Positions 17,444-26,039 of a stretch of 48,826 bases of DNA are shown here, in pieces. Within the stretch, counting starts at the first letter, position 1, and every line of letters starts with the position of its first letter. This DNA is from CAVXAE01 sp044225565 (GTDB lineage: Bacteria > Pseudomonadota > Gammaproteobacteria > Steroidobacterales > Steroidobacteraceae). The position numbers and the translations under genes were made by a program. A model generated the notes under the pieces. It ran no database searches. It saw only the letters and a program-made list of their open reading frames with translations, and was not told where the DNA came from. The stretch is from the NCBI GenBank assembly GCA_044225565.1, contig JBGAIL010000011.1, positions 1 to 48,826 on the forward strand, in the 5' to 3' direction.

Positions 17444-19959
17444 TGCAGCGTACGGGCGACTTCCACGCGCGCGTAGCACTCGATCTGGTCGTTCACGCGC
17501 ACGTCCTGGTAGTTCTTCACGCCGATGCCGCACTCGGTGCCGGCGCGCACTTCGTTCACGTCGTCCTTGAAACGGCGCAGCGATTCGAGCGCGCCTTCGA
17601 AGATGACCACGTTGTCACGCAGCACGCGGATGGGATTGTTGCGCTTCACGGCGCCTTCGGTGACCAGGCAGCCCGCCACCACGCCGAACTTGCTGGAGCG
17701 GAACACCTCGCGCACCTGTGCCGTGCCGACGATCTGCTCCTTGATTTCCGGCTGCAGCATGCCGGTCATCATCTGCTTCACGTCGTCGATGGCTTCGTAA
17801 ATGATGCTGTAGTAGCGGACCTCGACGCCCATGTCCTTCACGGCCTCGCGCGCGCCCGAATCGGCGCGGACGTTGAAGCCGATGATGAGGCCCTTCGAGG
17901 CAGAGGCCAGCTGCACGTCCGAAGCCGTGATGCCGCCGACGCCGCTCGCGATGACCTTCACCTGCACCTCTTCCGTGGAGAGCTTGTTGAGCGCATCGCG
18001 CAGCGCTTCCGCGCTGCCCTGCACGTCCGTCTTGATGAGCACCGGCACGACGCCCGCCTTCTCCTCGCCCATCTGCGAGAACGCGTCTTCCGCGCGCGTG
18101 GTCTGCCTGGCGAGCTTCACGTCGCGGAACTTGCCCTGGCGATATAGCGCGACCTCACGAGCCTTGCGCTCATTCTCCATGGCAAGCAGCTCCTCGCCCG
18201 CGTTCGGTGCGCCCGACAGGCCCAGCACCACCACCGGCATGGAAGGCGCCGCCTCGGTCACCGCCTTGCCGGTCTCGTCGAACATGGCACGGACTGCACC
18301 GAACTCGGAGCCGGCGATGATGGGATCGCGCACGCGCAGCGTGCCACGCTTCACCAGCACCGTCGCGACCGCGCCGCGACCCTTCTCGATGCTGGACTCG
18401 ATGATGACGCCCGAGGCAAGGCCCGATTTCGGTGCCTTGAGCTCGAGCACCTCAGCCTGCAGCAGGATGGCTTCGAGCAGCTGGTCGATGCCCGCGCCCG
18501 TGCGCGCCGAGACGTGCACGAACATGTTCTGGCCACCCCAGTCCTCGGGGATGACGTCCTGCTTGGACAACTCGGTGCGCACGCGATCCGGGTCCGCATC
18601 GCTCTTGTCGATCTTGTTCACGGCGACCACGATGGGCACGCCAGCCGCCTTCGCGTGCTGGATGGCTTCGATGGTCTGCGGCATCACGCCGTCATCCGCC
18701 GCCACCACGAGCACCACGACGTCGGTGGCCTTCGCGCCGCGGGCACGCATGGCCGTGAACGCTGCGTGGCCCGGTGTATCGAGGAACGTGACGCCGCCCT
18801 TGGGCGTCTCCACGTGATACGCGCCGATGTGCTGCGTAATGCCACCCGCCTCGCCTGCAGCCACTTTCGTGCTGCGGATGTAGTCGAGCAGCGAGGTCTT
18901 GCCGTGGTCGACGTGACCCATCACGGTGACCACCGGCGGGCGCGGCTCGAGCTCTTCCTGCACGTCGGCATTGCCCTGCAGGTTCACCTCGAGCTGATTC
19001 TCGGCGAGCAGCTTCGGCGTGTGGCCCAGCTCTTCGACGACCAGCACCGCGGTATCGCGATCGATGACCTGGTTGATCGTAGCCATCACGCCCGCGTTCA
19101 TGAGCAGCTTGATGACTTCGTTGCCCTTCACGGCCATCTTCTGCGCAAGCTCCGCTACGGTGATGGTTTCGCCGATGACCACTTCGCGCACGACGGGCGC
19201 GGTGGGCATCTCGAAGCCGTGCTGGGTATCGCCACCGGTCGAGAGCGTGCGGCTCTTGAAGCGTTTCTTCTTCTTGTAGCGCGAGCTCACGTCCGTAGCG
19301 ACGTGCAGCTCCTTGCGACCGTAGCGCGTGTGCTTGTCGTCCGTCGGAGCGGGTTTCACGGGCGTTTCGGGGCGACGCTCGGTCCGTGCCGGTTCGGCAG
19401 CCCGACGCTGCTCGCGATCGCGCTGTTCCTGCTCTTCCCGGGCGCGCTGCTCGGTTTGGCGGCGCGCGTCATCCGCGGCAGCCTTCTTGCGGTTCGCCTC
19501 TTCTTCGATACGACGGCGGTTCTCCGTCTCCATGCGCTCGTGTTCCCGACGCTCCGCTTCGAGCCGTTCGGTTTCGGCACGCGCGGCATCCTCAGCCTCA
19601 CGCCGCTTCTGCTCGACCTCGTCGTTCTGCTGGCGAGCCTGCTCTTCGAGCACGTCGCGCTTGATGTACGTGCGCTTCTGGCGCACTTCGACGTTCACGG
19701 TGCGCGACCGGCCCTGCACGCTCGCGAGCTTGAGAGCGCTCTGGGTTTTACGGCGCAGCGTGATCTTGCGCGGTGCGCTGCCCTCTTCCTCGCTGCCGTG
19801 GCTGCGGCGCAGGTGCGTCAGCAGCTCGAGCTTGGCGTCGTCGCTGATCTGCGCGTCGGGACCGGACACCTTGATGCCTGCCTGGTCGAGCTGCACGAGC
19901 AGACGGTCCACCGGGACCTTCAGCACCTCTGCGAATTGGGAAACGGTGACTTCTGCCAT
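17440..19959 (-). CDS. infB: Translation initiation factor IF-2
   Basis: IF-2 is the GTPase that places fMet-tRNA on the 30S subunit and promotes subunit joining. The 839-residue protein starts with an IF2_N module (VSQFAEVLKVPVDRLLVQLD). A charged Arg/Glu/Ala helical linker spans about residues 80-230, and a second IF2_N module (VAELAQKMAVKGNEVIKLL) is near 275. The G domain follows from about 345, with GHVDHGKTSLLDYIR, FLDTPGHAAF and VNKIDKSD. Domains II-IV end in VRVNDQIECYARVEVARTLQ. It begins 3 bases after nusA and its stop overlaps the rbfA GTG. Confidence 0.99.
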   Translation of the reverse strand: MAEVTVSQFAEVLKVPVDRLLVQLDQAGIKVSGPDAQISDDAKLELLTHLRRSHGSEEEGSAPRKITLRRKTQSALKLASVQGRSRTVNVEVRQKRTYIKRDVLEEQARQQNDEVEQKRREAEDAARAETERLEAERREHERMETENRRRIEEEANRKKAAADDARRQTEQRAREEQEQRDREQRRAAEPARTERRPETPVKPAPTDDKHTRYGRKELHVATDVSSRYKKKKRFKSRTLSTGGDTQHGFEMPTAPVVREVVIGETITVAELAQKMAVKGNEVIKLLMNAGVMATINQVIDRDTAVLVVEELGHTPKLLAENQLEVNLQGNADVQEELEPRPPVVTVMGHVDHGKTSLLDYIRSTKVAAGEAGGITQHIGAYHVETPKGGVTFLDTPGHAAFTAMRARGAKATDVVVLVVAADDGVMPQTIEAIQHAKAAGVPIVVAVNKIDKSDADPDRVRTELSKQDVIPEDWGGQNMFVHVSARTGAGIDQLLEAILLQAEVLELKAPKSGLASGVIIESSIEKGRGAVATVLVKRGTLRVRDPIIAGSEFGAVRAMFDETGKAVTEAAPSMPVVVLGLSGAPNAGEELLAMENERKAREVALYRQGKFRDVKLARQTTRAEDAFSQMGEEKAGVVPVLIKTDVQGSAEALRDALNKLSTEEVQVKVIASGVGGITASDVQLASASKGLIIGFNVRADSGAREAVKDMGVEVRYYSIIYEAIDDVKQMMTGMLQPEIKEQIVGTAQVREVFRSSKFGVVAGCLVTEGAVKRNNPIRVLRDNVVIFEGALESLRRFKDDVNEVRAGTECGIGVKNYQDVRVNDQIECYARVEVARTLQ

Positions 19960-19962
19960 GTC

Positions 19963-21462
19963 TTATTGCCCCGCTTGAAACCAATGCTCGCGCGCTTTCA
20001 TGATGAGCTTGCCGGCCTCTTCCGCCGCCAGGCCCTCGATGTCCGACAGGTCGTCCACCGCCTGCTCGGCGAGCTCCTCTCGCGTGCGCACGCCACGGCG
20101 CGCGAGGGCCAGGGCGAGATCCGGGCTCATGCCCTCGAGCAGCAGCAGGTCTTCCGATGGCATGGACTGGTCCAGGCTCTCCTCGCTCGCGATGGCCTGC
20201 GTGAGCAGCACGTCGCGCGCGCGGTTGCGCAGCTCCTTCACGATGTCGGCGTCGAACTCCGCGATGGAGGTGAGCTCGGCCTGCGGCACGTAGGCGATCT
20301 CCTCGATGGTCGAGAAGCCCTCCTGCGCCAGGATCGTGGCGACGTCCTCGTCGACGTCGAGCTGCTTCATGAAGTTCTGCACCAGCTCCTTCGATTCCGA
20401 TTCGCTCTTGGCCTCGGCGTCGGACTCGGTCATCACGTTGAGGTCCCAGCCGGAGAGCTGGCTCGCCAGGCGGATGTTCTGCCCGCCGCGGCCGATGGCC
20501 TGGGAGAGCTTGTCCTCCGCCACGGCGATGTCCATGGAGTGCGAGTCCTCGTCGACGACGATGGACAGCACTTCGGCCGGCGACATCGCATTGATGACGA
20601 ACTGCGCCTGGTTCTCGTCGTAAGGAATGATGTCCACGCGCTCGCCGGCGATCTCGTTCGAGACCGCCTGCACGCGCGAGCCGCGCATGCCGACGCAGGC
20701 GCCGACGGGATCGATGCGCGGGTCGCTCGAGCGCACGGCGATCTTGGCGCGGATTCCCGGGTCGCGCGCGGCGCCGAGGATCTGGATGAGCCCCTGGCCC
20801 ACTTCCGGCACCTCGAGCTTGAACAGCTCGATGAGGAACTCCGGCGCGGTGCGCGTGAGGAACAGCTGCGGGCCGCGCGGCTGATCGCCTTTCACCTCCT
20901 TGAGGAACGCCTTGATGCGATCCTGCGCCTTGGCCTGCTCGCGCGGGATCATGTCCGTGCGCGGCACGAAGCCTTCGGCATTGTTGCCGAGGTCCACGAA
21001 AATCCCGTTGCGGTCGACGCGCTTGACGACGCCGCTCACCAGCGTGCCGACGCGGTCTTTGTAGGCAGCGACCACCTGCGCACGCTCGGCCTCGCGCACC
21101 TTCTGCACGATGACCTGCTTGGCCTGCTGCGCGGCGATGCGCCCGAAGGCCACGGATTCCATGGGCTGCTCGACGAAGCCGCCGACCTCGATCCCGGGGT
21201 CGAGGTCGCGCGCATCGTCCATGCGCAGCTCGCGCTCGGGGACCTCGAGCTCGGTGGAGTCGTCGGCGAACACCTTCCAGCGGCGGAAGGTCTCGTAGTC
21301 GCCGTTCTTGCGGTCGATGGCGACGCGCACGTCCCATTCCTCGCCGTGCTTCTTGCGAGTGGCCGCGGCCAGCGCCGCCTCGAGCGCCTCGAAGATCACT
21401 TCCTTCTCGACGCCCTTCTCGTTGGAGACGGCATCGACCACCATCAGGATTTCCTTGTTCAC
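19963..21462 (-). CDS. nusA: Transcription termination/antitermination factor NusA
   Basis: NusA binds RNA polymerase and modulates pausing, termination and antitermination. The 499-residue protein begins MNKEILMVVDAVSNEKGVEK and has an N-terminal polymerase-binding domain, then an S1 domain (VSGVVKRVDRNGIFVDLGNN, about 135-200). KH domains carry GACVGMRGSRVQAVSNEI and AIGRGGQNIRLASQLSGW, and the C-terminus has two acidic helix-hairpin repeats, as in E. coli. The ATG overlaps the rimP stop as ATGA. The order rimP-nusA-infB is the standard operon, and NusA is known to feed back on it in E. coli. Confidence 0.99.
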   Translation of the reverse strand: MNKEILMVVDAVSNEKGVEKEVIFEALEAALAAATRKKHGEEWDVRVAIDRKNGDYETFRRWKVFADDSTELEVPERELRMDDARDLDPGIEVGGFVEQPMESVAFGRIAAQQAKQVIVQKVREAERAQVVAAYKDRVGTLVSGVVKRVDRNGIFVDLGNNAEGFVPRTDMIPREQAKAQDRIKAFLKEVKGDQPRGPQLFLTRTAPEFLIELFKLEVPEVGQGLIQILGAARDPGIRAKIAVRSSDPRIDPVGACVGMRGSRVQAVSNEIAGERVDIIPYDENQAQFVINAMSPAEVLSIVVDEDSHSMDIAVAEDKLSQAIGRGGQNIRLASQLSGWDLNVMTESDAEAKSESESKELVQNFMKQLDVDEDVATILAQEGFSTIEEIAYVPQAELTSIAEFDADIVKELRNRARDVLLTQAIASEESLDQSMPSEDLLLLEGMSPDLALALARRGVRTREELAEQAVDDLSDIEGLAAEEAGKLIMKAREHWFQAGQ

Positions 21463-21911
21463 GGCGCAAGCCTCGCTTTGCCTATTTCTACGAATTCCAC
21501 GCTGACCATCTGCCGGTCCACCTCGATCTCGATGCCTGCTTCCGCCACCTGGCGCAGCAGGCCCGTGTACCGCTTGCGGCCATCCCGCGGCACCTTCAAC
21601 TCCACGTGCACCCGCTCGCCGACGAAGCGGTCGAAGTGCGGCTTCGTGCGCAGCACCCGGTCGAACCCGGGGGAGGACACCTCGAGCGTGTAGGCGGTGG
21701 GGATGGGGTCTTCGACGTCCAGCAGGGCCGAGACTTCCCGGCTCACCCGCTCGCAGTCCTCCACCCCGATGCCGGCCGGCTGGTCGATGAAGATGCGCAG
21801 CACCCCATGGGACCGGCCGGCCGCGAACTCGAGCTCGACCAGCTCATAGCCCAGCCGAGCCAGGAGAGGCTCCATGAGGGCCATCAGCCGTTCGCGCAAG
21901 GTCCCGGACAT
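21459..21911 (-). CDS. rimP: Ribosome maturation factor RimP
   Basis: RimP is needed for maturation of the 30S subunit. The 150-residue product has the N-terminal domain motif LGYELVELEF, GVLRIFIDQPAGIGVEDCERV and the family hallmark YTLEVSSPGFDRVL at about residues 79-92. A C-terminal SH3-like domain follows. ATG 21911 (MSGTLRERL) is chosen over an upstream in-frame ATG at 21959, because that one lies on the far side of the leader terminator hairpin. It is the first gene of the rimP-nusA-infB-rbfA-truB string. Confidence 0.97.
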   Translation of the reverse strand: MSGTLRERLMALMEPLLARLGYELVELEFAAGRSHGVLRIFIDQPAGIGVEDCERVSREVSALLDVEDPIPTAYTLEVSSPGFDRVLRTKPHFDRFVGERVHVELKVPRDGRKRYTGLLRQVAEAGIEIEVDRQMVSVEFVEIGKARLAP

Positions 21912-21930
21912 GTGTAAACCACCGCCACAA

Positions 21931-21960
21931 CAAACAAAAATGGGCCCCGCGAGGCCCATT
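21931..21960 (-). terminator. Intrinsic terminator (attenuator) just upstream of rimP
   Basis: Reading leftward, AATGGGCC (21960-21953) and GGCCCATT (21946-21939) form an 8-bp stem with a 6-base loop, followed by TTTTTGTTTG. It ends about 20 bases before the rimP start codon, so every rimP transcript starting upstream must read through it. Its position and shape match the attenuators known as rimP leaders in gammaproteobacteria. Confidence 0.8.
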
Positions 21961-22053
21961 CACCGCCCCGGAAGGATTCCCCTCCAGGGCACGCTCCGCG
22001 CCGCCATTCCCGCGCCCGGCCTTGCCAGCCCCGCAGGTCCTGCGCGCAGCGCA

Positions 22054-22081
22054 TAAAAAAGAAAAGGCCCTCGGGGGCCTT
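22054..22081 (-). terminator. Intrinsic terminator, distal one of the rimP leader
   Basis: Reading leftward, AAGGCCC (22081-22075) and GGGCCTT (22070-22064) form a 7-bp stem with a 4-base loop, followed by TTTTCTTTTTTAT. It is a strong canonical terminator. It may end transcripts of the Uma2-type gene (stop at 22175) or act as the first attenuator of the rimP leader. Confidence 0.8.
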
Positions 22082-22125
22082 CCTGTTCACGTCACGCCCC
22101 GCGGCCGAGGCCCGCGGGGGCGCGG

Positions 22126-22154
22126 ATTCTAGCTGAAGACGGCCCGGAGCGAAA
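22126..22154 (-). promoter_or_regulatory. Candidate promoter of the rimP-nusA-infB operon
   Basis: On the minus strand TAGAAT (22131-22126) follows a weak -35 TTTCGC (22154-22149) with a 17-base spacer. The -10 is followed by CCGCGCCC, nearly the same discriminator as at rpsO. The predicted start is near 22119, upstream of both leader terminators. Confidence 0.5.
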
Positions 22155-22174
22155 CCTGCCGGCCGTCCGGGGGC

Positions 22175-22804
22175 TCAGCCGGCACGGAGCCACTCGATGA
22201 AGGGGTAGTCCGCAGCATCGTCCTCGGTGACGCCGGGCGGCGGCAGCTCGATGCCCTCGTAGAGGTCCGCCAGGGTGAGCTGCAGGCCCAGGCAGGAAGA
22301 GCGGACCACGTCGTTCGGCTGCCGCAGCAGCAAGCCCTGCCATTGATCCTGCTCCTTCCGGTGAAGCTCCACCCGCATCCGGTCCTGATCGACGACGAGG
22401 TACTCCCGCAGGGAGGTCAGTGCCTCATAGCTCAAGCGCTTCTCGCGACGATCGATGCCGGAGGTGGAGGGGGAGAGCACTTCCACGATGAAACAAGGGC
22501 GGGTGACGTAGCGCTCGTCGCGGTCGTCCGGATCGCAGGTCGCCATGACATCGGGGTAGTAGATGCTGTTGCGCGATTGCACGTACAGCTTCATGTCCGA
22601 GCTGAACACCTGGCAGTGCGGGCTGCTCCGGGCAGCGATACGCGCCCGGTGAAACACATTCCCGACGACGAGATTGTGACGGCGTTTGGCGCCCACCATG
22701 GCGAATACGATGCCGTCGACATACTCGTGCCGCACGGAGGCCTGGTCTTCCTGGTCGAGGTATTCGGCGAGCGTGATCTGGATGAAGGGTTCGGGCATGG
22801 CCAT
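22175..22804 (-). CDS. Uma2-family PD-(D/E)XK nuclease-like protein (DUF820)
   Basis: The 209-residue protein belongs to the Uma2/DUF820 family of restriction-endonuclease-fold proteins, common in cyanobacteria and scattered elsewhere, with poorly known targets. Family marks are EYVDGIVFAMVGAKRRHNLV, the catalytic strand pair YYPDVMATCDPDD and CFIVEVLSPSTSGIDRREK (Asp about 97, Glu about 111), and LREYLVVDQDRMRVELHRK. The ATG at 22804 is preceded by AAGGAAG; a second ATG two codons on is also possible. It lies alone between rimP and recQ with no partner visible. Such genes are often gained by transfer, but base composition does not stand out. Confidence 0.85.
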   Translation of the reverse strand: MAMPEPFIQITLAEYLDQEDQASVRHEYVDGIVFAMVGAKRRHNLVVGNVFHRARIAARSSPHCQVFSSDMKLYVQSRNSIYYPDVMATCDPDDRDERYVTRPCFIVEVLSPSTSGIDRREKRLSYEALTSLREYLVVDQDRMRVELHRKEQDQWQGLLLRQPNDVVRSSCLGLQLTLADLYEGIELPPPGVTEDDAADYPFIEWLRAG

Positions 22805-22964
22805 GGGATTCTTCCTTGAAAAGCGCGTTGACAGGGAAGCCAGTGTCCACGCCGCCAGCCGCAGAAACAACTCAAAAAATCCTCGCGCGCCCGATGCCGC
22901 GCGATTTCACCGTGCGATGTAAGCGCACGTTTCACGCGTGAGCAAGTGCGCGCGTGTTCCCAGC

Positions 22965-24809
22965 TCACGTACTCTGAGTGTGTGCTTCCACTATCTTAAG
23001 CAGATCCGCACCATAGCGTTCCAGCTTGGTCGTGCCCACGCCGGAGATCGCGCGAAGCTCGCCCAGCGAGCGCGGAAGTACACGCGCAATCTCGTGCAGC
23101 GTCTTGTCGTGGAATACGGTGTATGCCGGCACACCATGCTCGCGCGCAATGGATGCACGCCAGCTTCGTAACGCGTCGAATGCGCCGTGACTTTCCGGCC
23201 CTTCGGCCATTGCCGTGCGAGTCGCATCGACCGGCTTGCGCCCTGCCCGCTTTGCAACCACCTTCTCCGCCTGCTTGCGCAACAGCACTTTGCGCTGCCC
23301 GTTCAACACCTCACGGCATTCCGGCAGCAGCCGCAACGTGTTGAAGCGCTCGTGATCCACCAGCACGAGCCGCAGCATCACCAGCTGGCGCAGCACGGAA
23401 CGCCATTGCGCAGCATCCAGCTCCTTGCCGATGCCGAACGTGCTCAGCCGCTCGTGCCCGAACTGCTCCACTTTCGCCGTCGCCTTGCCCCGCAGCACGT
23501 CGATGACGTGCTGTGCACCAAAACCGATACGGCTCATCTGCGCACACCGGTAGATGCAAGAAAGCAGCTTGCGCGCCGCCTCCGTGCCATCCCATTCCTC
23601 CGGCGGTGCGAGACAGTTGTCGCAATTGCCACAGGGCTCGCTGGACTCACCGAAGTAATCCAGCAGCATCACGCGCCGACAGCCCGTGGCCTCGCACAGC
23701 GCGAGCAGCGCGTTGAGCTTCGCGGTCACGACGCGCTTGTGCTCTTCCGAAGATTCGGACTGATCGATGAGCAGACGCTGCTGCACCACGTCCTGGAGCC
23801 CGTACACCATCCAGGCGTCAGCCGGCAGACCATCCCGGCCCGCGCGCCCCGTCTCCTGGTAGTAGCCCTCCACGCTCTTCGGCATGTCGAGATGTGCCAC
23901 GAAACGCACGTCCGGCTTGTCGATACCCATGCCGAAAGCGACCGTGGCCACCATCACCACGCCGTCCTCGCGGATGAACCGGCTCTGGTGCTTCTCGCGC
24001 GTCGCGCTATCCATGCCGGCGTGATACGGCAGTGCTTCGACGCCCTGCTGCTGCAGCCAATCGGCGATCTTGTCCACGTTCGCGCGCGTGAGGCAGTAGA
24101 CGATGCCGGATTCACCCTCGTGCTCCGAGCGAATGAAGCTCAGCAGCTGCTTGCGCGGCTCGTCCTTCTCCGCGACCCGATATCGGATATTGGGCCGGTC
24201 GAAGCTCGAGATGAATACGCGCGCGTTTCGGAGCTGCAGGCGCTCGATGATCTCCCTTCGCGTCGCGGCATCCGCAGTGGCGGTGAGCGCGATGCGCGGA
24301 ACGTCGGGATAGCGCCGCGCCAGCGTGGCGAGGCCCAGATATTCGGGCCGAAAGTCATGCCCCCACTGCGAGACGCAGTGCGCCTCGTCGATGGCGAAGA
24401 GCGCGATGCGGGTCTGATCCAGCAGCTCCAGGCAACGGTCCGTGAGCAGGCGCTCCGGCGCGACATAGACGACGTCCACCTCGCCTGCGCGCACCTGCCG
24501 CTCGACGGCTTGCGCTTCGAGCCAGCCCAAAGAGGAGTTGAGTGCCGCGGCTCGCACGCCTGCTTCGCGAAGCGCTGCCACCTGGTCCTGCATGAGCGCG
24601 ATGAGCGGCGAGACCACGACGCCCACTCCTTCGCGGAGCAGCGCTGGAATCTGATAGCAGAGCGACTTGCCGCCACCGGTGGGCATGAGCACCAGGGCAT
24701 CGCCGCCCCCAGCGACGTGCGCGACGATCTCGGCCTGCGCGCCGCGGAACGACGCGTAGCCAAAAACGTCCCGGAGCACCTCGTCGGCGCGTTGTTGCAG
24801 TTGCGGCAT
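22965..24809 (-). CDS. recQ: ATP-dependent DNA helicase RecQ
   Basis: RecQ unwinds DNA 3'-5' in recombination and replication-fork repair. Starting at ATG 24809 (MPQLQQRADEVLRDVFGY), it has Walker A LMPTGGGKSLCYQIPAL near residue 38 and the DEAH box FAIDEAHCVSQWGHDFRPEY near 137. Motif VI is YQETGRAGRDGLPA. The zinc subdomain has Cys in CRRVMLLDYFGE then PCGNCDNC at about 365-395. A winged helix and a C-terminal HRDC domain (LRSWRASIAREHGVPAYTVF) follow. At 614 residues it is a complete RecQ1-type enzyme. An upstream in-frame ATG at 24845 gives no conserved residues. Confidence 0.97.
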   Translation of the reverse strand: MPQLQQRADEVLRDVFGYASFRGAQAEIVAHVAGGGDALVLMPTGGGKSLCYQIPALLREGVGVVVSPLIALMQDQVAALREAGVRAAALNSSLGWLEAQAVERQVRAGEVDVVYVAPERLLTDRCLELLDQTRIALFAIDEAHCVSQWGHDFRPEYLGLATLARRYPDVPRIALTATADAATRREIIERLQLRNARVFISSFDRPNIRYRVAEKDEPRKQLLSFIRSEHEGESGIVYCLTRANVDKIADWLQQQGVEALPYHAGMDSATREKHQSRFIREDGVVMVATVAFGMGIDKPDVRFVAHLDMPKSVEGYYQETGRAGRDGLPADAWMVYGLQDVVQQRLLIDQSESSEEHKRVVTAKLNALLALCEATGCRRVMLLDYFGESSEPCGNCDNCLAPPEEWDGTEAARKLLSCIYRCAQMSRIGFGAQHVIDVLRGKATAKVEQFGHERLSTFGIGKELDAAQWRSVLRQLVMLRLVLVDHERFNTLRLLPECREVLNGQRKVLLRKQAEKVVAKRAGRKPVDATRTAMAEGPESHGAFDALRSWRASIAREHGVPAYTVFHDKTLHEIARVLPRSLGELRAISGVGTTKLERYGADLLKIVEAHTQST

Positions 24810-24879
24810 GAAAACCCCGGAGCCCGCGCCGGCGAAGGCGGGCACGGGGCCGCAAGCATAGCGGGCTTGCTCGCGGCCG

Positions 24880-25947
24880 TCAGGCCGCCGCGGTCATGCG
24901 AAAGATGCCCTGCGCGTTGCCGCTGTCGAAGCCGAGATCCAGCCGGGAGCGGTCGTCAGACTCGATGATGCGCTCCCGCTGGATGAACTCGTAGAACGAG
25001 CCGGGCACGCGGCACGTGACGACGCGACCCTCCGCATCGGGGAACTCACGATCCACCTGTGCTGCAAAGTACGCCGTCTGGCGCACCCGCCCGGAGCGGG
25101 ACACCTCCACGACGTCCTTCATCGGCCGACCGAGCTGCTTCTGGCGATCGGCGACTGCCTGCACGTCACGCACTCTTTCCGTGACGTGATTGAAAGTGTG
25201 GCCCTCGGTGGCGATCCATGCCATCTCCGCGGACTCCTCCAACAGAATCCGATACGCCTCGAGCGTGGGCCGCGCATGCTGACGGCCGAAGCAAGGCAGC
25301 AGGCCGCGCAGCAACGCGAGCGCATCTTCGTAAGGCAGCTCGCGATCCGCCGAGAGACGACGGAGCAGCGAAGCGATCGCCGGGGTGACCGGATCTTTCG
25401 CCGTGACGAGCACCTGCTGGGCCGCGGCCTGGAAGCGCGTGGAGAAGCCGCCGAGATGCAGCTCGCTCACGAAGAACTGCGCGATCTGCTCGGGATGATC
25501 CTCGTGCGTGAACGAACGGCCCGTCATGGAGATGCGCGTGAGCGGATACTCGTTGGTCACGCGATACCCCAGAGGCCCGAGGATGCGGGCGAACGCCTGA
25601 TGGCCGCTGGGCAATGCCGTCGGGAACGGCGTGACGACGGTGCGTAGCGCGCCGTGATCGAAAAAGATACGCCCACCCTCGCTCACCACTTCCGCCACGC
25701 GATCGCCGGCGGCCGGCACCCGCTTCAGGAGATCCTCGAACAACGCCATGTTCAGCGCCTGCGCGATGACCGCGCGCGGCACGCGTTCGGCGAGCTGTTC
25801 GCCAGCGGGCCCACGCATAAGCGCCTTGCGCGCCGTGCCGCGCAGCTGCGCAGGCAGGTCGATCTGCGCAAGCAGAGTACGTTGACGGTCGGCACCGACG
25901 AGGTCGGCGAGCAGGCGGTCGAGCAGGTGTTCCGGGGTGGTGTCCAT
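24880..25947 (-). CDS. DUF1338 protein, 2-oxoadipate dioxygenase/decarboxylase (HglS/YdcJ) type
   Basis: Enzymes of this family (Pseudomonas HglS) are Fe(II) enzymes that turn 2-oxoadipate into D-2-hydroxyglutarate at the end of D-lysine breakdown. The 355-residue protein has the expected metal-site segments: GGRIFFDHGALRTV (His about 95), EGHTFNHVTERV (His about 250) and PGSFYEFIQRERI (Glu about 315). It also has EYPLTRISMTGRSFTHEDHP. The start ATG at 25947 fits the family; an ATG 24 codons upstream would overlap the LysR operator region. It is divergent from a LysR gene, its likely regulator. The substrate is inferred from family and not proven. Confidence 0.85.
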   Translation of the reverse strand: MDTTPEHLLDRLLADLVGADRQRTLLAQIDLPAQLRGTARKALMRGPAGEQLAERVPRAVIAQALNMALFEDLLKRVPAAGDRVAEVVSEGGRIFFDHGALRTVVTPFPTALPSGHQAFARILGPLGYRVTNEYPLTRISMTGRSFTHEDHPEQIAQFFVSELHLGGFSTRFQAAAQQVLVTAKDPVTPAIASLLRRLSADRELPYEDALALLRGLLPCFGRQHARPTLEAYRILLEESAEMAWIATEGHTFNHVTERVRDVQAVADRQKQLGRPMKDVVEVSRSGRVRQTAYFAAQVDREFPDAEGRVVTCRVPGSFYEFIQRERIIESDDRSRLDLGFDSGNAQGIFRMTAAA

Positions 25948-25992
25948 GCGAAAAATTATCGGCACCGCCACCCGCCGCGCCAAACGACATTC

Positions 25993-26020
25993 TTTCGTGC
26001 GATCATGACGAAAACTCATG
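25993..26020. promoter_or_regulatory. Dyad symmetries in the DUF1338/LysR divergent promoter
   Basis: The 92-base divergent gap holds two overlapping dyads: TTTCGT-N9-ACGAAA (25993-26013) and CATGA-N7-TCATG (26004-26020). The second contains a T-N11-A arrangement typical of LysR binding sites. It is a plausible operator for the adjacent regulator. Confidence 0.5.
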
Positions 26021-26039
26021 AGCTCGGCGGAGACATAAC

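Larger units (their letters stand above)
21931..22120 (-). ncRNA. rimP leader RNA (candidate cis-regulatory leader)
   Basis: The segment between the candidate promoter at 22126-22154 and rimP holds no gene. It has three hairpins on the minus strand: CCCCGCGG/CCGCGGGG near 22095-22117, a terminator at 22064-22081 and a second terminator at 21939-21960. In E. coli this position is taken by the metY tRNA and terminators. No tRNA is present here. Control of read-through, possibly by NusA, is an inference. Confidence 0.5.

Noticed and set aside
18514..21693. Very long rightward open frame (over 1000 codons) opposite infB and nusA
   Set aside because: It is the antisense of two unmistakable genes. 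High G+C makes such open frames common, and its product is His/Leu/Arg-rich with no family motif.
21963..22125. A tRNA gene upstream of rimP, as with metY in E. coli
   Set aside because: No cloverleaf, T-loop or CCA-like end is found. The hairpins there are terminators and a short G+C stem.
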